Shown: one piece after another, positions 35,665 through 44,243 of the stretch
Layout of the letters: each line of letters opens with the position of its first letter
How positions within the stretch are numbered: the stretch's first letter is position 1
NCBI RefSeq assembly: GCF_017305915.1
Contig: NZ_JAFKJN010000018.1
Span: 310,001-374,000, forward strand
From: Reyranella sp.
Lineage (GTDB): Bacteria; Pseudomonadota; Alphaproteobacteria; Reyranellales; Reyranellaceae
Direction: 5' to 3'
DNA length: 64,000 nt
Position numbers and translations under genes: made by a program
Notes under the pieces: model-generated
What the model saw: the letters and a program-made list of their open reading frames with translations, nothing else
What the model was told of the DNA's origin: nothing
Database searches by the model: none

Positions 35665-35933
35665 CCGCTCCGTCCCTGGACATCGTCATTTTCTTCGTGA
35701 TGGCGGTCGTGGTCGCGGTCGGCATCCAGCTCTATCGCGCCCGCCGCGCCGCCAGGAGCGAACGGACCGGCCCGCACGATCTCCTGATGAAGCGGGCCCA
35801 AGCACACGCCGACGGGAGCGCCTTTCTCGCCAAGGCCTGCAAGGAATACCGCGCCAACCGCCATCTCTCGGCACGCCAGGTCGAGGCCGTCGAGACGGCG
35901 CTCGAGCGGCTGGAGAGGAAGAAGGCGCAATGA
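35661..35933 (+). CDS. small single-pass membrane protein, 90 aa
   Basis: The ATG at 35661 lies in the overlap with the 23-residue frame. One transmembrane helix (about residues 8-24), then a charged cytoplasmic helix-rich tail (RAQAHADGSAFLAKACKEYR; ETALERLERKKAQ). The stop overlaps the start of the glycosylase-like gene (ATGA), so the three frames are chained. No family is recognised. Confidence 0.65.
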   Translation: MTAPSLDIVIFFVMAVVVAVGIQLYRARRAARSERTGPHDLLMKRAQAHADGSAFLAKACKEYRANRHLSARQVEAVETALERLERKKAQ

Positions 35934-37147
35934 GCGAAAAGGTCAGGATCTCTCGGCCCAGGACAACGCTCTCGGCCGACGCCGCCCGGCGCATCGCGCT
36001 CGCGGCCTCGGGCTTCGGCAGCGGACGACCCGAGGCGGTGCATGCCGGCCAGATGCAGCGCTGCATCGACCGGCTCGGCCTGCTGCAGATCGATTCGGTG
36101 AACGTGCTGGTGCGCGCGCACTACATGCCGCTGTTCTCGCGGCTCGGCGCCTACGACCGGGCGCTGCTCGACCGCGTCGCCTGGGGCCGCAAGAGCCAGC
36201 GCCGGCTGTTCGAGTTCTGGGCGCACGAGGCCTCGCTGCTGCCGCTGGTGAGCCAGCCGCTGCTGCGCTGGCGCATGCAGCGCGCGGTCACGGAGACCGA
36301 AGGCAATGGCAAGCTGCGGACGTTCCGCCGCGAGCGCCAGCCGTTCATCGACGAGGTGCTGCGCGAGATCACCGACAAGGGGCCGCTCGCCGCCTCGGAG
36401 CTCGAGAACGGCGGCGCCGGCCGCGGCGCCTGGTGGGGCTGGAGCGACGGCAAGCTCGCGGTCGAATGGCTGTTCTATGCCGGCATGGTCACCACCGCGA
36501 CGCGGCGCGGCACCTTCGAGCGCGTCTACGACCTCACCGAGCGCGTGCTGCCGGCGACGGTCCAGGCTCTGCCGACGCCCTCGGAGGAAGAGGCGCAGCG
36601 CGAGCTGTTGCGGCTCTCCGCCCGCGCGCTGGGCGTGGCGACCGAGTTCGACCTGCGCGACTACTATCGCCTCGGCGTCGCCGACACCAAGGCGCGGCTC
36701 GCCGAGCTGGTCGAGGCGGGCGAGCTGCTGCCGGTCGCGGTCGAGGGCTGGGACCGGCCGGCCTATCTCGATCCCGCCGCGAAGATCCCGCGCCGGATCG
36801 ACGCCCGCGCCCTGCTGGCGCCGTTCGATCCGCTGGTCTGGGAGCGCGACCGCACCGAACGCATCTTCGACTTCTTCTATCGCATCGAGATCTACACCCC
36901 GCTGAATAAGCGCATTTACGGCTATTACGTTTTGCCCTTCCTGCTCGGCGACCGCATCGTCGGCCGCGTCGACCTCAAGGCCGACCGCGCCAACGGCGCG
37001 CTGCTGGCCCATGCCGTGCATGTCGAGAAGGGGATCGACCGGCGGAAGATCGAAGGTCCGCTCAGCGATGAGCTGCGCCTGATGGCCGACTGGCTGGGCC
37101 TCGAACGCGTGATACGAGGGCGCGCGGTACGAGCGCGCGCGGGCTAG
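35930..37147 (+). CDS. winged-helix DNA glycosylase of the YcaQ/AlkX (HTH_42) family
   Basis: 405 residues. The N-terminus contains LGLLQIDSVNVLVRAHYMPL; QID is the Q-hydrophobic-D catalytic motif that separates AlkX/YcaQ from AlkZ (QxQ). The three winged-helix segments and the C-terminal beta domain are present (FEFWAHEASLLPL; LLAPFDPLVWERDRTERIFD, the family signature; YGYYVLPFLLGDRIVGRVDL). Such enzymes unhook interstrand crosslinks and remove bulky alkylated bases. Confidence 0.88.
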   Translation: MSEKVRISRPRTTLSADAARRIALAASGFGSGRPEAVHAGQMQRCIDRLGLLQIDSVNVLVRAHYMPLFSRLGAYDRALLDRVAWGRKSQRRLFEFWAHEASLLPLVSQPLLRWRMQRAVTETEGNGKLRTFRRERQPFIDEVLREITDKGPLAASELENGGAGRGAWWGWSDGKLAVEWLFYAGMVTTATRRGTFERVYDLTERVLPATVQALPTPSEEEAQRELLRLSARALGVATEFDLRDYYRLGVADTKARLAELVEAGELLPVAVEGWDRPAYLDPAAKIPRRIDARALLAPFDPLVWERDRTERIFDFFYRIEIYTPLNKRIYGYYVLPFLLGDRIVGRVDLKADRANGALLAHAVHVEKGIDRRKIEGPLSDELRLMADWLGLERVIRGRAVRARAG

Positions 37148-37151
37148 CGGC

Positions 37152-38648
37152 ATGGGGCGATCGACGCCGTGGGACATCGCCCGCGAACCGCCGCTCGGCC
37201 TGGCGATCGCCTTCTCCGTCGGCGTGCGCCTGGCCTTTCACCACCTCTACGACCTGAGCTACGACCTCGACGCCGGCTGGTGGCAGATGCTCGACCCCGA
37301 GCTGATCCGCACCGCGCCCCTTCAATCGATCTACCTCATGCACATGCAGCCGCCGCTGCTCAACATGCTCTACGCAGCGGCGGTCGCCTTGCCGGGCACG
37401 CTGGGCTTCACCCTCCTGCATCTGCTGTTCGCCGGCGCGTCGCTGGCCGTCGTCGCGATGCTCTACGCCTTCATCCGCCGCTTCGGCGCATCTCCCTGGA
37501 CGGCCGGTGCCGGGGCGGCACTGTTCGGCGTGCTGCCGCAGGTTGTGCTGTACGAGAACCTCTTCTTCTACGCGCAGTTGGAAGCCGTTCTCGTCCTCGC
37601 CGCAGCCGCCTTCGCCGCTTCCTACTTCGAGCGCCGGCGGCTGGCTCCTTTCGTCGGGTTCGCGGCCTGCCTGGTCGTCTTGGGGATGCTGCGCTCGCTC
37701 TTCCACCTGGGTTGGGTGGTGACGGTACTGATCGGCGCCTGCGTGCTGGCGAGCCGTCATCGCGACTGGGACCGCCGCGCCATCGCGGTCGCCGCCGCCT
37801 CGATCTTCGTCGTGGCCTCGGTGTACGTGAAGAATCTCAAGGAATTCGGGATCTTCTCCGCGAGCTCCTGGGACGGGATCAGCCTGATGAGCATGGCCAT
37901 GCCGATGCGCGGCGGAGACGAGGTGAAGTTCGCGCCGGCGCTCGACGACATTCGCGGGCGCGCCGAGCGGGGCGAGCTCTCGCCCGCCACCGCCGAAGCC
38001 CTGGAGCACGGCGACGTCTGGTGGGGCTGGCTCGGATCCGCGAAGGATTGCAACGCGGGCCGCGAACGGCGTGAGGTCCTGTGCGCGATCGTGGACTCGC
38101 ACGGCGAGCCGAACTTCAATCACATCGCGATCGTCGGCTACTCGCGCGATCTTGCCCGGGACGCCTGGCGTGTCCTGCGGCTCCATCCCCGCGTCTATCT
38201 CGACCATGCCGGGTCGAGCCTGCTCACCTTTCTCGGAACGCCGTCCTGGGACTATCGGCACATACCGTTCAAGCTCGCGGCCTACACCTCTGCCTGGAAC
38301 AGGCTGCTGCTGTACGAATCGGTGCATACCTTCCGCGGCACCGGCCGCGTCGCGACCGGGTGGTGGGAGTCGACGATGAACCGGCTCGCCGCCAGCTCGC
38401 TGCCGCTGCTCTTCCTCATCGTCGCCGGCTCGGCCTTCATCGTGCTCGCGGGCATCGGCGACGCCATCGGCTATTGGCGCGGAACCCGCCCGACGGCCGA
38501 CTGGGCCTTCCCGATGCTGGTGCTCGCGCTGTTCGTGTCCGTCCCGAACCTGATCAACGGAGTCGAGACCCAGCGCATCCGCTACTCGATCGAGCCGCTG
38601 ATCTACCTCGCCATCTTCGCCGGCGTGCTGAAATGGCGGAGCAGGTGA
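37152..38648 (+). CDS. polytopic membrane glycosyltransferase (GT39/GT-C-like) candidate
   Basis: 498 residues from the ATG at 37152, 4 bases after the preceding stop. About ten hydrophobic helices. An early extracytoplasmic loop with acidic residues (YDLSYDLDAGWWQMLDPELI) and LMHMQPPLLNMLYAAAVALP follows the GT-C pattern (acidic loop then Q-P-P-L-L/N). The soluble mid-section has DVWWGWLGSAKDC. The sugar donor would be lipid-linked. Assignment rests on topology and weak motifs. Confidence 0.6.
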   Translation: MGRSTPWDIAREPPLGLAIAFSVGVRLAFHHLYDLSYDLDAGWWQMLDPELIRTAPLQSIYLMHMQPPLLNMLYAAAVALPGTLGFTLLHLLFAGASLAVVAMLYAFIRRFGASPWTAGAGAALFGVLPQVVLYENLFFYAQLEAVLVLAAAAFAASYFERRRLAPFVGFAACLVVLGMLRSLFHLGWVVTVLIGACVLASRHRDWDRRAIAVAAASIFVVASVYVKNLKEFGIFSASSWDGISLMSMAMPMRGGDEVKFAPALDDIRGRAERGELSPATAEALEHGDVWWGWLGSAKDCNAGRERREVLCAIVDSHGEPNFNHIAIVGYSRDLARDAWRVLRLHPRVYLDHAGSSLLTFLGTPSWDYRHIPFKLAAYTSAWNRLLLYESVHTFRGTGRVATGWWESTMNRLAASSLPLLFLIVAGSAFIVLAGIGDAIGYWRGTRPTADWAFPMLVLALFVSVPNLINGVETQRIRYSIEPLIYLAIFAGVLKWRSR

Positions 38649-38684
38649 GTTGCGTACGCTGCTTGGTCCATTAAGGTGATCCCG

Positions 38685-39812
38685 ATGAACGATCTGGTGT
38701 TGAAGGGCGGACGGCTGATCGATCCGTCGCAGGCGATCGACCGCGTCGCGGACATCGCCTTCTCGGACGGCAAGGTTTCCGCGATCGGCGACAATCTATC
38801 GGGCAAGGATACGCGCGACGTCGGCGGCAAGCTCGTCACGCCCGGCCTGATCGACCTGCATACCCACGTCTACTGGGGCGGCACCTCGCTCGGCGTCGAG
38901 GCCGAGCTGCTGGCGCGCACCGGCGGCGTCACCACCTTCATCGATGCCGGCAGCGCCGGGCCCGGCAACTTCCACGGCTTCCGCCGGCACGTGATCGAGC
39001 CCTCGCCGGTGCGCATCCTGCCGTACCTCAACGTCTCGTTCCCCGGCATCTTCGCCTTCTCCAAGACGGTGATGGTGGGCGAGAGCGCCGACATGCGCCT
39101 GATCGATCCGCGCGAAGCGGTGCGGGTGGCGCTCGAGCACAAGGACCTGATCCTCGGCATCAAGGTCCGGGTGGGCAAATCGGCCAGCGGAAACTCCGGC
39201 GCGCAGCCGCTCTACATGGCGCTCGACGTCGCCGAGGAGACCGGCCTGCCGGTGATGGCCCATCTCGACAACCCGCCGCCGGCCCGCCACGAGGTGGTGA
39301 GCCAGCTCCGGTCCGGCGACATCCTCACCCACTGCTTCCGGCCGTTCCCCAACGCGCCGGTGCGCGCCGACGGCCGGGTGCGCGACGAGATCCTGGCGGC
39401 GCGCCAGCGCGGCGTGATCTTCGACATCGGCCACGGCGGCGGCTCGTTCGGCTTCGGCACGACGCGCGCGATGCTGGCGGCGGGCTTCCTGCCCGACGTC
39501 ATTTCCTCCGACGTGCACACGATCTCGATCGAAGGCCCGGCCTTCGACCTGCTGACGACGATGTCGAAGTTCCTGTGCCTCGGCGTCGATCTCGCCACGG
39601 TGATCAAGCTCGCGACGGTCAATCCGGCGGCGGCGATCAAGCGGCCGGACCTCGGCACGCTCAAGGTCGGCAGCGTCGGCGAAGCGACCGTGCTCGACCA
39701 GGCGAACGGGCAATTCGACTACACCGATTGCATCGGCGAGCGACTGGTTGGGGATAAGCGCCTGCTGTCCGCCGGCGTGGTTCTGGCCGGCCGCTGGTGG
39801 CATCCGGCCTGA
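38685..39812 (+). CDS. amidohydrolase/deacetylase-family metallohydrolase
   Basis: The ATG at 38685 has AAGGTG upstream; 375 residues. The amidohydrolase signature GKLVTPGLIDLHTHVYWGG carries HxH. LGIKVRVGK has the Lys expected to be carbamylated. VMAHLDNPPP, ILTHCF and SSDVHT supply the remaining metal ligands. It matches the EF_0837/AHA_3915-type dihydroorotase-like group of unassigned substrate. The end is followed by a strong hairpin at 40044. Confidence 0.85.
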   Translation: MNDLVLKGGRLIDPSQAIDRVADIAFSDGKVSAIGDNLSGKDTRDVGGKLVTPGLIDLHTHVYWGGTSLGVEAELLARTGGVTTFIDAGSAGPGNFHGFRRHVIEPSPVRILPYLNVSFPGIFAFSKTVMVGESADMRLIDPREAVRVALEHKDLILGIKVRVGKSASGNSGAQPLYMALDVAEETGLPVMAHLDNPPPARHEVVSQLRSGDILTHCFRPFPNAPVRADGRVRDEILAARQRGVIFDIGHGGGSFGFGTTRAMLAAGFLPDVISSDVHTISIEGPAFDLLTTMSKFLCLGVDLATVIKLATVNPAAAIKRPDLGTLKVGSVGEATVLDQANGQFDYTDCIGERLVGDKRLLSAGVVLAGRWWHPA

Positions 39813-40043
39813 GCGCTGCGACACTCTGTGCGGCATCCGACAGTCGCGGCCAAGCCGTTGGAATCCTTGTCGGAACGACGTTGTCCCCTGGTGGCCCAGG
39901 GAGATTAGTCAGATTCTTTGAACTTTCACAGGAAGCTGCGCAACCAATTCGAAGGACGTGTCGTTGTGTCGATGTGACCGGGTCACTTGGCGTCGCCCCT
40001 GCCCCCCGCTCTGCGATGCCACCCTCCCCGCCTGGTCTCACAT

Positions 40044-40072
40044 GCCCGCCCTAGAGTCCCTCTAGGGCGGGC
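40044..40072. terminator. 13-bp hairpin between converging genes
   Basis: GCCCGCCCTAGAG (40044-40056) and CTCTAGGGCGGGC (40060-40072) pair perfectly around a 3-base loop. It sits between the converging metallohydrolase and egtD genes. No T-run follows on either strand, so it may stop transcription by another means or stabilise mRNA ends. Confidence 0.6.
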
Positions 40073-40098
40073 TGACTACTTCTGGGGACGCTTTCGCT

Positions 40099-41058
40099 TC
40101 ACGCGATGCTTTCGAGATAGACGACGGCGAACAGGCGCTCGGGATCGGTCCAGGTCTCCGCGACGCGAAAGCCGCCGCTGGCCGCCAGCGCCGACAGGTC
40201 GGCGGTGTCGTACTTGTACGAATACTCGGTGTGGACGCGTTCGCCGGCAGCGAAGTCGAAGCGCTGGCCAGCGACCATGACAGACTGCTTCTTCAGGCTC
40301 CGGAAGTAGATCTCGATGCGGCCCTCGGCCTCGTCGTAAAACGCCTCGTGCGCGAAAGCTGCAAGGTCGAACGTCGCGTGCAGCTCGCGGTTCAGGCGCC
40401 GCAGCAGGTTGAGGGTGAAGGCCGCGGTCACGCCGGCCGCATCGTTGTAGGCGTCGTGCAGGCGCTGCGGGTCCTTCTTGAGATCGACGCCCAGCACCAG
40501 CGCGCCGTCGTCACCCAGGAGCTCGCGCGTGTGGCGCAGGAACACCGTCGCTTCCGACGGCGTCAGATTACCGACGGTCGAGCCGGGAAAGAATCCCAGC
40601 CGCCGCCCGCCGCTCTCGATCGGCAGCACCGGCTTCATGAAGTCGGCGCAGACCGGCAGCACGTTCAGCCGCGGATAGTCGCGCCGCAGCCGCGCCGCCG
40701 TCGTATCGAGATGCTCGCGCGAGATGTCGATCGGCGCATAGAGCGCGAGCTCGGGCAATGCCTCGATCAAGAGCCGCGACTTCACGCTCGAGCCGCTGCC
40801 GAACTCGATCAGCGCGCAGCCCGGGCCGGCGCGGCGGCCGATGTCGGCGGCGTGCCGCTTCAGGATCGCGGTCTCGGTGCGCGTGAGATAATACTCGGGC
40901 AGCTCGCAGATCTCGTCGAACAGCGCCGAGCCGCGCTCGTCGTACAGGAACTTCGCCGGGATGGCGCGCGGCGTCACCGACAGCCCGTCGAGCACGGCCT
41001 GGCGGAATTCCTCGCGGTCCGTCTCTGCGACCCGCAGGTTGAGCACGGGACCGTTCAT
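40099..41058 (-). CDS. egtD: L-histidine N-alpha-methyltransferase, ergothioneine biosynthesis
   Basis: 319 residues. The family fold is clear: IPAKFLYDERGSALFDEICE, then ELPEYYLTRTE, then the SAM-binding CALIEFGSGSSVKSRLLIEA. FFPGSTVGNLTPSEA and LVLGVDLKKDPQRLHDAYND (conserved in EgtD) follow, with the substrate-site region toward the C-terminus. EgtD makes hercynine, the first step of ergothioneine synthesis. The start overlaps the egtB stop (ATGA). Confidence 0.95.
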   Translation of the reverse strand: MNGPVLNLRVAETDREEFRQAVLDGLSVTPRAIPAKFLYDERGSALFDEICELPEYYLTRTETAILKRHAADIGRRAGPGCALIEFGSGSSVKSRLLIEALPELALYAPIDISREHLDTTAARLRRDYPRLNVLPVCADFMKPVLPIESGGRRLGFFPGSTVGNLTPSEATVFLRHTRELLGDDGALVLGVDLKKDPQRLHDAYNDAAGVTAAFTLNLLRRLNRELHATFDLAAFAHEAFYDEAEGRIEIYFRSLKKQSVMVAGQRFDFAAGERVHTEYSYKYDTADLSALAASGGFRVAETWTDPERLFAVVYLESIA

Positions 41059-42299
41059 CGGAGATCCTCCGCCAGGCGAATTCCTCCGAACATCCAGCGT
41101 GCATCCGGCGGAAAGAAATTGCGATAGGTCGTCCGGATATGGTCACGCGGCGTCGCCGCACAACCGCCGCGCAGGACCATCTGGTTGGCCATGAACTTGC
41201 CATTGTACTCGCCGATCGCGCCGGCCGGTTCGCGAAAGCCCGGATAGGCGACGTAGGGGCTGGCCGTCCATTCCCAGACATCGCCGATCATCTGCGCGAG
41301 CCCCTCACCGTCGGCTGGCGCCGGATGCCGCAAGCCGTCCTCGAGCAGGTTGCCGTCGAGGGCCACGTCGGCCGCGGCGATCTCCCACTCCGCCTCGCGC
41401 GGCAGGCGCTTGCCCGCCCACTTCGCGTAGGCGGCCGCCTCGTAGAAGCTGACATGGCAGACCGGCTCCTCCGCCCGCCGCGGCCGCAGGCCACCAAGGG
41501 TGAAGATGCCGTCCTCGTGCCAGTAGAGCGGCGCGTCCCAGTCGCGCTGCTGCACGCAGTCCCAGCCGGCCGACAGCCAGAACCCCGGCCGGCGGTAACC
41601 ACCGTCGGCGATGAAGGCCTCGTACTCGCCGCAGGTGACGAGGCGACTCGCCAGCGCAAAGGGATCGACCCAGATGCGATGACGCGGACCTTCGTTGTCG
41701 AAGGCGAAGCTCTCGCCTGCATGTCCCATCTCGACCAGACCGCCTTCGAAGTCGAGCCAGCTGATCGGCGCACCGGTCGTCGCCGGCATAGGCTCCGGCG
41801 CATAGGCCGAAAGCAGCGGGTTCAGCGACAGCGCGTGCTTGATGTCCATCAGGATGAGCTCCTGATGCTGCTGCTCGTGATGCAGGCCGAGCTCGATGAG
41901 ATCGGTCGCGTTGCTCTGCGCGATCAGCGGCACCATCGCCTCGGTCACGTGCCGGCGATAGGCGAGGACCTCGTCGACGCCCGGCCGGGTGATGATGCCG
42001 CGCTGGGGCCGCGGATGACGCGGGCCAACCGCCTCGTAGTAGGAGTTGAACAGGTACTCGTAGGACGGATCGAACGGGCGATAGTCCGAGAGCTGCGGCT
42101 TCAGCAGGAAGGTCTCGAAGAACCACGTGGTGTGCGCGAGATGCCATTTTGTCGGGCTGGCATCCGGCATCGACTGCACGGTCTGGTCTTCGAGGGAGAG
42201 CGGTTCGGCCAGCGCTTCGGTCTGCCGGCGCACCGCGAGGAACCGATCGAGGAGCGGGAGGGCGTGCGTCTGCACGCTACGCGTTATCAGTTTCGACAC
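41055..42299 (-). CDS. egtB: ergothioneine biosynthesis sulfoxide synthase EgtB
   Basis: A GTG start at 42299 has GGAG seven bases upstream; 414 residues. The N-terminal DinB-like domain supplies iron ligands: HLAHTTWFFETF and ELGLHHEQQHQELI (HxxxHxE). The C-terminal FGE-sulfatase domain has EYEAFIADGGY, GKRLPREAEWE, GDVWEWTASPY and LRGGCAATP. EgtB joins hercynine to cysteine or gamma-glutamylcysteine with oxygen. It precedes egtD in the operon and carries a GCAAC-type stress promoter. Confidence 0.95.
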   Translation of the reverse strand: MSKLITRSVQTHALPLLDRFLAVRRQTEALAEPLSLEDQTVQSMPDASPTKWHLAHTTWFFETFLLKPQLSDYRPFDPSYEYLFNSYYEAVGPRHPRPQRGIITRPGVDEVLAYRRHVTEAMVPLIAQSNATDLIELGLHHEQQHQELILMDIKHALSLNPLLSAYAPEPMPATTGAPISWLDFEGGLVEMGHAGESFAFDNEGPRHRIWVDPFALASRLVTCGEYEAFIADGGYRRPGFWLSAGWDCVQQRDWDAPLYWHEDGIFTLGGLRPRRAEEPVCHVSFYEAAAYAKWAGKRLPREAEWEIAAADVALDGNLLEDGLRHPAPADGEGLAQMIGDVWEWTASPYVAYPGFREPAGAIGEYNGKFMANQMVLRGGCAATPRDHIRTTYRNFFPPDARWMFGGIRLAEDLR

Positions 42300-42320
42300 G
42301 ACATCTCCGCATCGGGTCCT

Positions 42321-42346
42321 AACGCGGGCCGAGAATACCCGGTTGC
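42321..42346 (-). promoter_or_regulatory. EcfG-like promoter, GCAAC-N17-CGTT, for egtBD
   Basis: On the minus strand GCAAC (42346-42342), 17 bases, CGTT (42324-42321). The transcript would start near 42314, about 15 bases before the egtB GTG. The -35 differs from the classical GGAAC by one base. Confidence 0.55.
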
Positions 42347-42391
42347 CCGAGTTATGTTAGCGTCCACTTCGTACCCCAGGGGGAAGAAAAA

Positions 42392-43300
42392 GTGCCAGTT
42401 TGCGAAATCGATCCCTGGCGCATGCAATACTTCGCAGGTGTGCCCTGCCCCGACGACGTCTTCATTCCGACTGAGGACAGCGACGCATGGTCCTGGAATC
42501 CCGCCCATCGTTGGGTCTACGACAAGCTCGCGGTCGCCCTGAGTCAAGGGCTCGAGGCGGCACCGCACGGCGTTAGCCCTCCGCACTATCCGGTCTTTTC
42601 CAAGCCGATCTACAACCTGAAAGGCATGGGCGTGGGCAGCCGCCCCCTTCAATCCGAATCGGACTACATCGCCGCATATCAGCCGGGACATTTCTGGGCG
42701 ACCCTGCTGGAAGGCGACCATGTCAGCAGTGACGTGGTGGTAATTGACGGCGAGCCGAAATGGTGGCGTCACGCGCGCGGCATCACCGGTCGGCAGGGCA
42801 CCTTCGACTACTGGGAGGTCGGCACCGCCGTCAGCCCCGCCCTCGACGACTGGATCGGCGGATGGAGCCGCAAGCACCTGAGGGGCTACAGCGGCATCAT
42901 CAACCTCGAGACGATCGGCGCGCGCATCATCGAGGTCCATCTGCGATTCGCCGACCAGTGGCCCGACCTCTATGGCGGCGACCGCTGGGTCGAGGCGCTG
43001 GTGCGGCTCTACACGAAACACGACTGGCAATTCGACGACGGCGCGCGGCGCACCGGCTACAGCGTCGTGCTGTTCTCGCCGCACGGCCGGCGCTATCGCC
43101 ATCCGCCCGAAGCGTTGCAGCAGGAGATCGTGGCGATGCCGGGCGTCTCCAGCCTGCAGATCACCTTCCACGAGGACTGGGCGCCGGAGCGCCACGCCAT
43201 GCCGCCCGGCGGCTTCCGGGTGGCCATCATCAATTGCTGGGATCGAACGGCGGGCGACGCGGCCCGCGACCGGCTGCGCGCCCATTTCGGGCAAGGCTAG
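42392..43300 (+). CDS. hypothetical protein, ATP-grasp-like
   Basis: 302 residues from a GTG at 42392 with AGGGGGAAG upstream. GVGSRPLQSESDYIAAYQPG, then WATLLEGDHVSSDVVVIDGE, then WW-RHARGITG, and a C-terminal SGIINLETIGARIIEVHLRF are reminiscent of the grasp and metal-binding strands of ATP-grasp enzymes, but the nucleotide-binding Lys and Glu cannot be fixed. It lies divergent from egtB with a short shared upstream region. Function unknown. Confidence 0.65.
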   Translation: MPVCEIDPWRMQYFAGVPCPDDVFIPTEDSDAWSWNPAHRWVYDKLAVALSQGLEAAPHGVSPPHYPVFSKPIYNLKGMGVGSRPLQSESDYIAAYQPGHFWATLLEGDHVSSDVVVIDGEPKWWRHARGITGRQGTFDYWEVGTAVSPALDDWIGGWSRKHLRGYSGIINLETIGARIIEVHLRFADQWPDLYGGDRWVEALVRLYTKHDWQFDDGARRTGYSVVLFSPHGRRYRHPPEALQQEIVAMPGVSSLQITFHEDWAPERHAMPPGGFRVAIINCWDRTAGDAARDRLRAHFGQG

Positions 43301-43347
43301 ACCGCCGGAGACGCGCCAATCCAGTGGCGCGTCATAGTTTTTTCGGA

Positions 43348-43668
43348 TCAGCCCGGCCGGCGGTAGTTGATCTCGCGGTTGACGCAGCGATCGTAGCGAT
43401 CGGTGCCGCGCGCCAGGCCGTAGGACAGGCACGCCTCCTGCGCGTCGGCGGCGACGCGGGCCTCGGCGTAGCCGGCGGCCATGCGCCCGCGGGAACGTGC
43501 AGCGGCCTCGCGCTCGGCGCAGATGCGATAGCCCTCGGTGCCGCGCACGTAGCCGTAGGCGGCACAGGAATCGTCGGCCGGCGCCACCACGGTGCGAGTT
43601 TCGTGGACGGTGCATGCTGCGGCGAGAGCGCCGGCAAGGATGGCTATCGCGATGGGCGCAAGACGCAT
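43348..43668 (-). CDS. small lipoprotein with two CxxYG-GT-YxxC units (paralog family A, member 1)
   Basis: The ATG at 43668 starts a lipoprotein signal (LAGALAAAC; lipid Cys near residue 19); 106 residues. Two copies of the same unit occur: SCAAYGYVRGTEGYRICAER and ACLSYGLARGTDRYDRCVNR, i.e. C-x2-YG-x3-GT-x2-Y-x2-C. Two further window genes carry one copy each. It lies 14 bases downstream of the DUF1328 gene and is likely co-transcribed from the EcfG-like promoter. Function unknown; exported, with four Cys in the two units available for disulfides. Confidence 0.75.
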   Translation of the reverse strand: MRLAPIAIAILAGALAAACTVHETRTVVAPADDSCAAYGYVRGTEGYRICAEREAAARSRGRMAAGYAEARVAADAQEACLSYGLARGTDRYDRCVNREINYRRPG

Positions 43669-43682
43669 GGCTGCTCCTCGCC

Positions 43683-43850
43683 TCACGAATTGCGGCGCAT
43701 GAAGTTCGCCACGAGGGTGACGAGGAACATCACCAGCGCGATGACGAACAGGATCTGCGCGATGCCGGTGGCGGTCGAGGCGATGCCGCCGAAGCCGAAC
43801 AGGGCGGCGACGAGGGCCACGACCAGGAACATCGATGCCCAATACAGCAT
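43683..43850 (-). CDS. DUF1328 small membrane protein (YtjA-like)
   Basis: The ATG at 43850 has AGGAGAG upstream; 55 residues. Two helices (MLYWASMFLVVALVAALFGF; then ATGIAQILFVIALVMFLVTL) match DUF1328, a short two-helix membrane family often seen with stress genes. A near-perfect EcfG-like promoter lies 43-68 bases upstream. Confidence 0.85.
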   Translation of the reverse strand: MLYWASMFLVVALVAALFGFGGIASTATGIAQILFVIALVMFLVTLVANFMRRNS

Positions 43851-43892
43851 GGGTCTCTCCTGGAGTGAGGCGGCAGGCTGTAGTGGCTCCGT

Positions 43893-43918
43893 AACGCGGC
43901 CTGTAGCCGCGCGGTTCC
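43893..43918 (-). promoter_or_regulatory. EcfG-like promoter, GGAAC-N17-CGTT, for the DUF1328-lipoprotein operon
   Basis: On the minus strand GGAAC (43918-43914), 17 bases, CGTT (43896-43893), an exact match to the alphaproteobacterial GSR consensus. The start would be near 43886, 36 bases before the DUF1328 ATG. Confidence 0.7.
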
Positions 43919-43996
43919 GGGCAACGACCCATGACGGGCATTCGTTAGGGGTGCGCTGTGTTTCGTGGCCGCGGCAAAAAACGACGGAACGCCCGG

Positions 43997-44021
43997 GCAA
44001 CCGCGGGGGCGCCTTGGCGTT
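43997..44021 (+). promoter_or_regulatory. EcfG-like promoter, GCAAC-N16-CGTT, for a 45-aa membrane protein
   Basis: GCAAC (43997-44001), 16 bases, CGTT (44018-44021) on the plus strand. The start near 44028 leaves a 39-base leader before the ATG at 44067. Confidence 0.55.
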
Positions 44022-44066
44022 CATCACTGCTGAGGCCCCCCTTGAACGACCAACGGAGGCTCCTCT

Positions 44067-44204
44067 ATGCAACGCGAAGTGACCCCTGTTGAATCGCGCG
44101 GCGGCGTCATCAGCGGTCGAGTTATGCTCGTCCTGATCTCTTCCGTCGTCGGCGCTGTGATCGCTTTGGGGCTCGCCTGGGCCTTGTTCGTCCGGCCGCA
44201 CTGA
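44067..44204 (+). CDS. 45-residue single-pass membrane protein
   Basis: The ATG at 44067 has GGAGG eight bases upstream. 45 residues: a short polar N-terminus (MQREVTPVESRGGVISGRVM), then one strongly hydrophobic helix (VLISSVVGAVIALGLAWALF) and a VRPH tail. No family is recognised; the shape, ribosome-binding site and stress-type promoter together make it credible. Confidence 0.6.
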   Translation: MQREVTPVESRGGVISGRVMLVLISSVVGAVIALGLAWALFVRPH

Positions 44205-44243
44205 GCCGCTATCCTCTCACCTCCCCTCTGTGAGTAGCGTTGG

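Noticed and set aside
36900..36935. Similarity of GCGCATTTACGGCTATTACG to the palindromic repeat
   Set aside because: It lies inside a conserved coding block of the YcaQ/AlkX-like gene and lacks the second arm.
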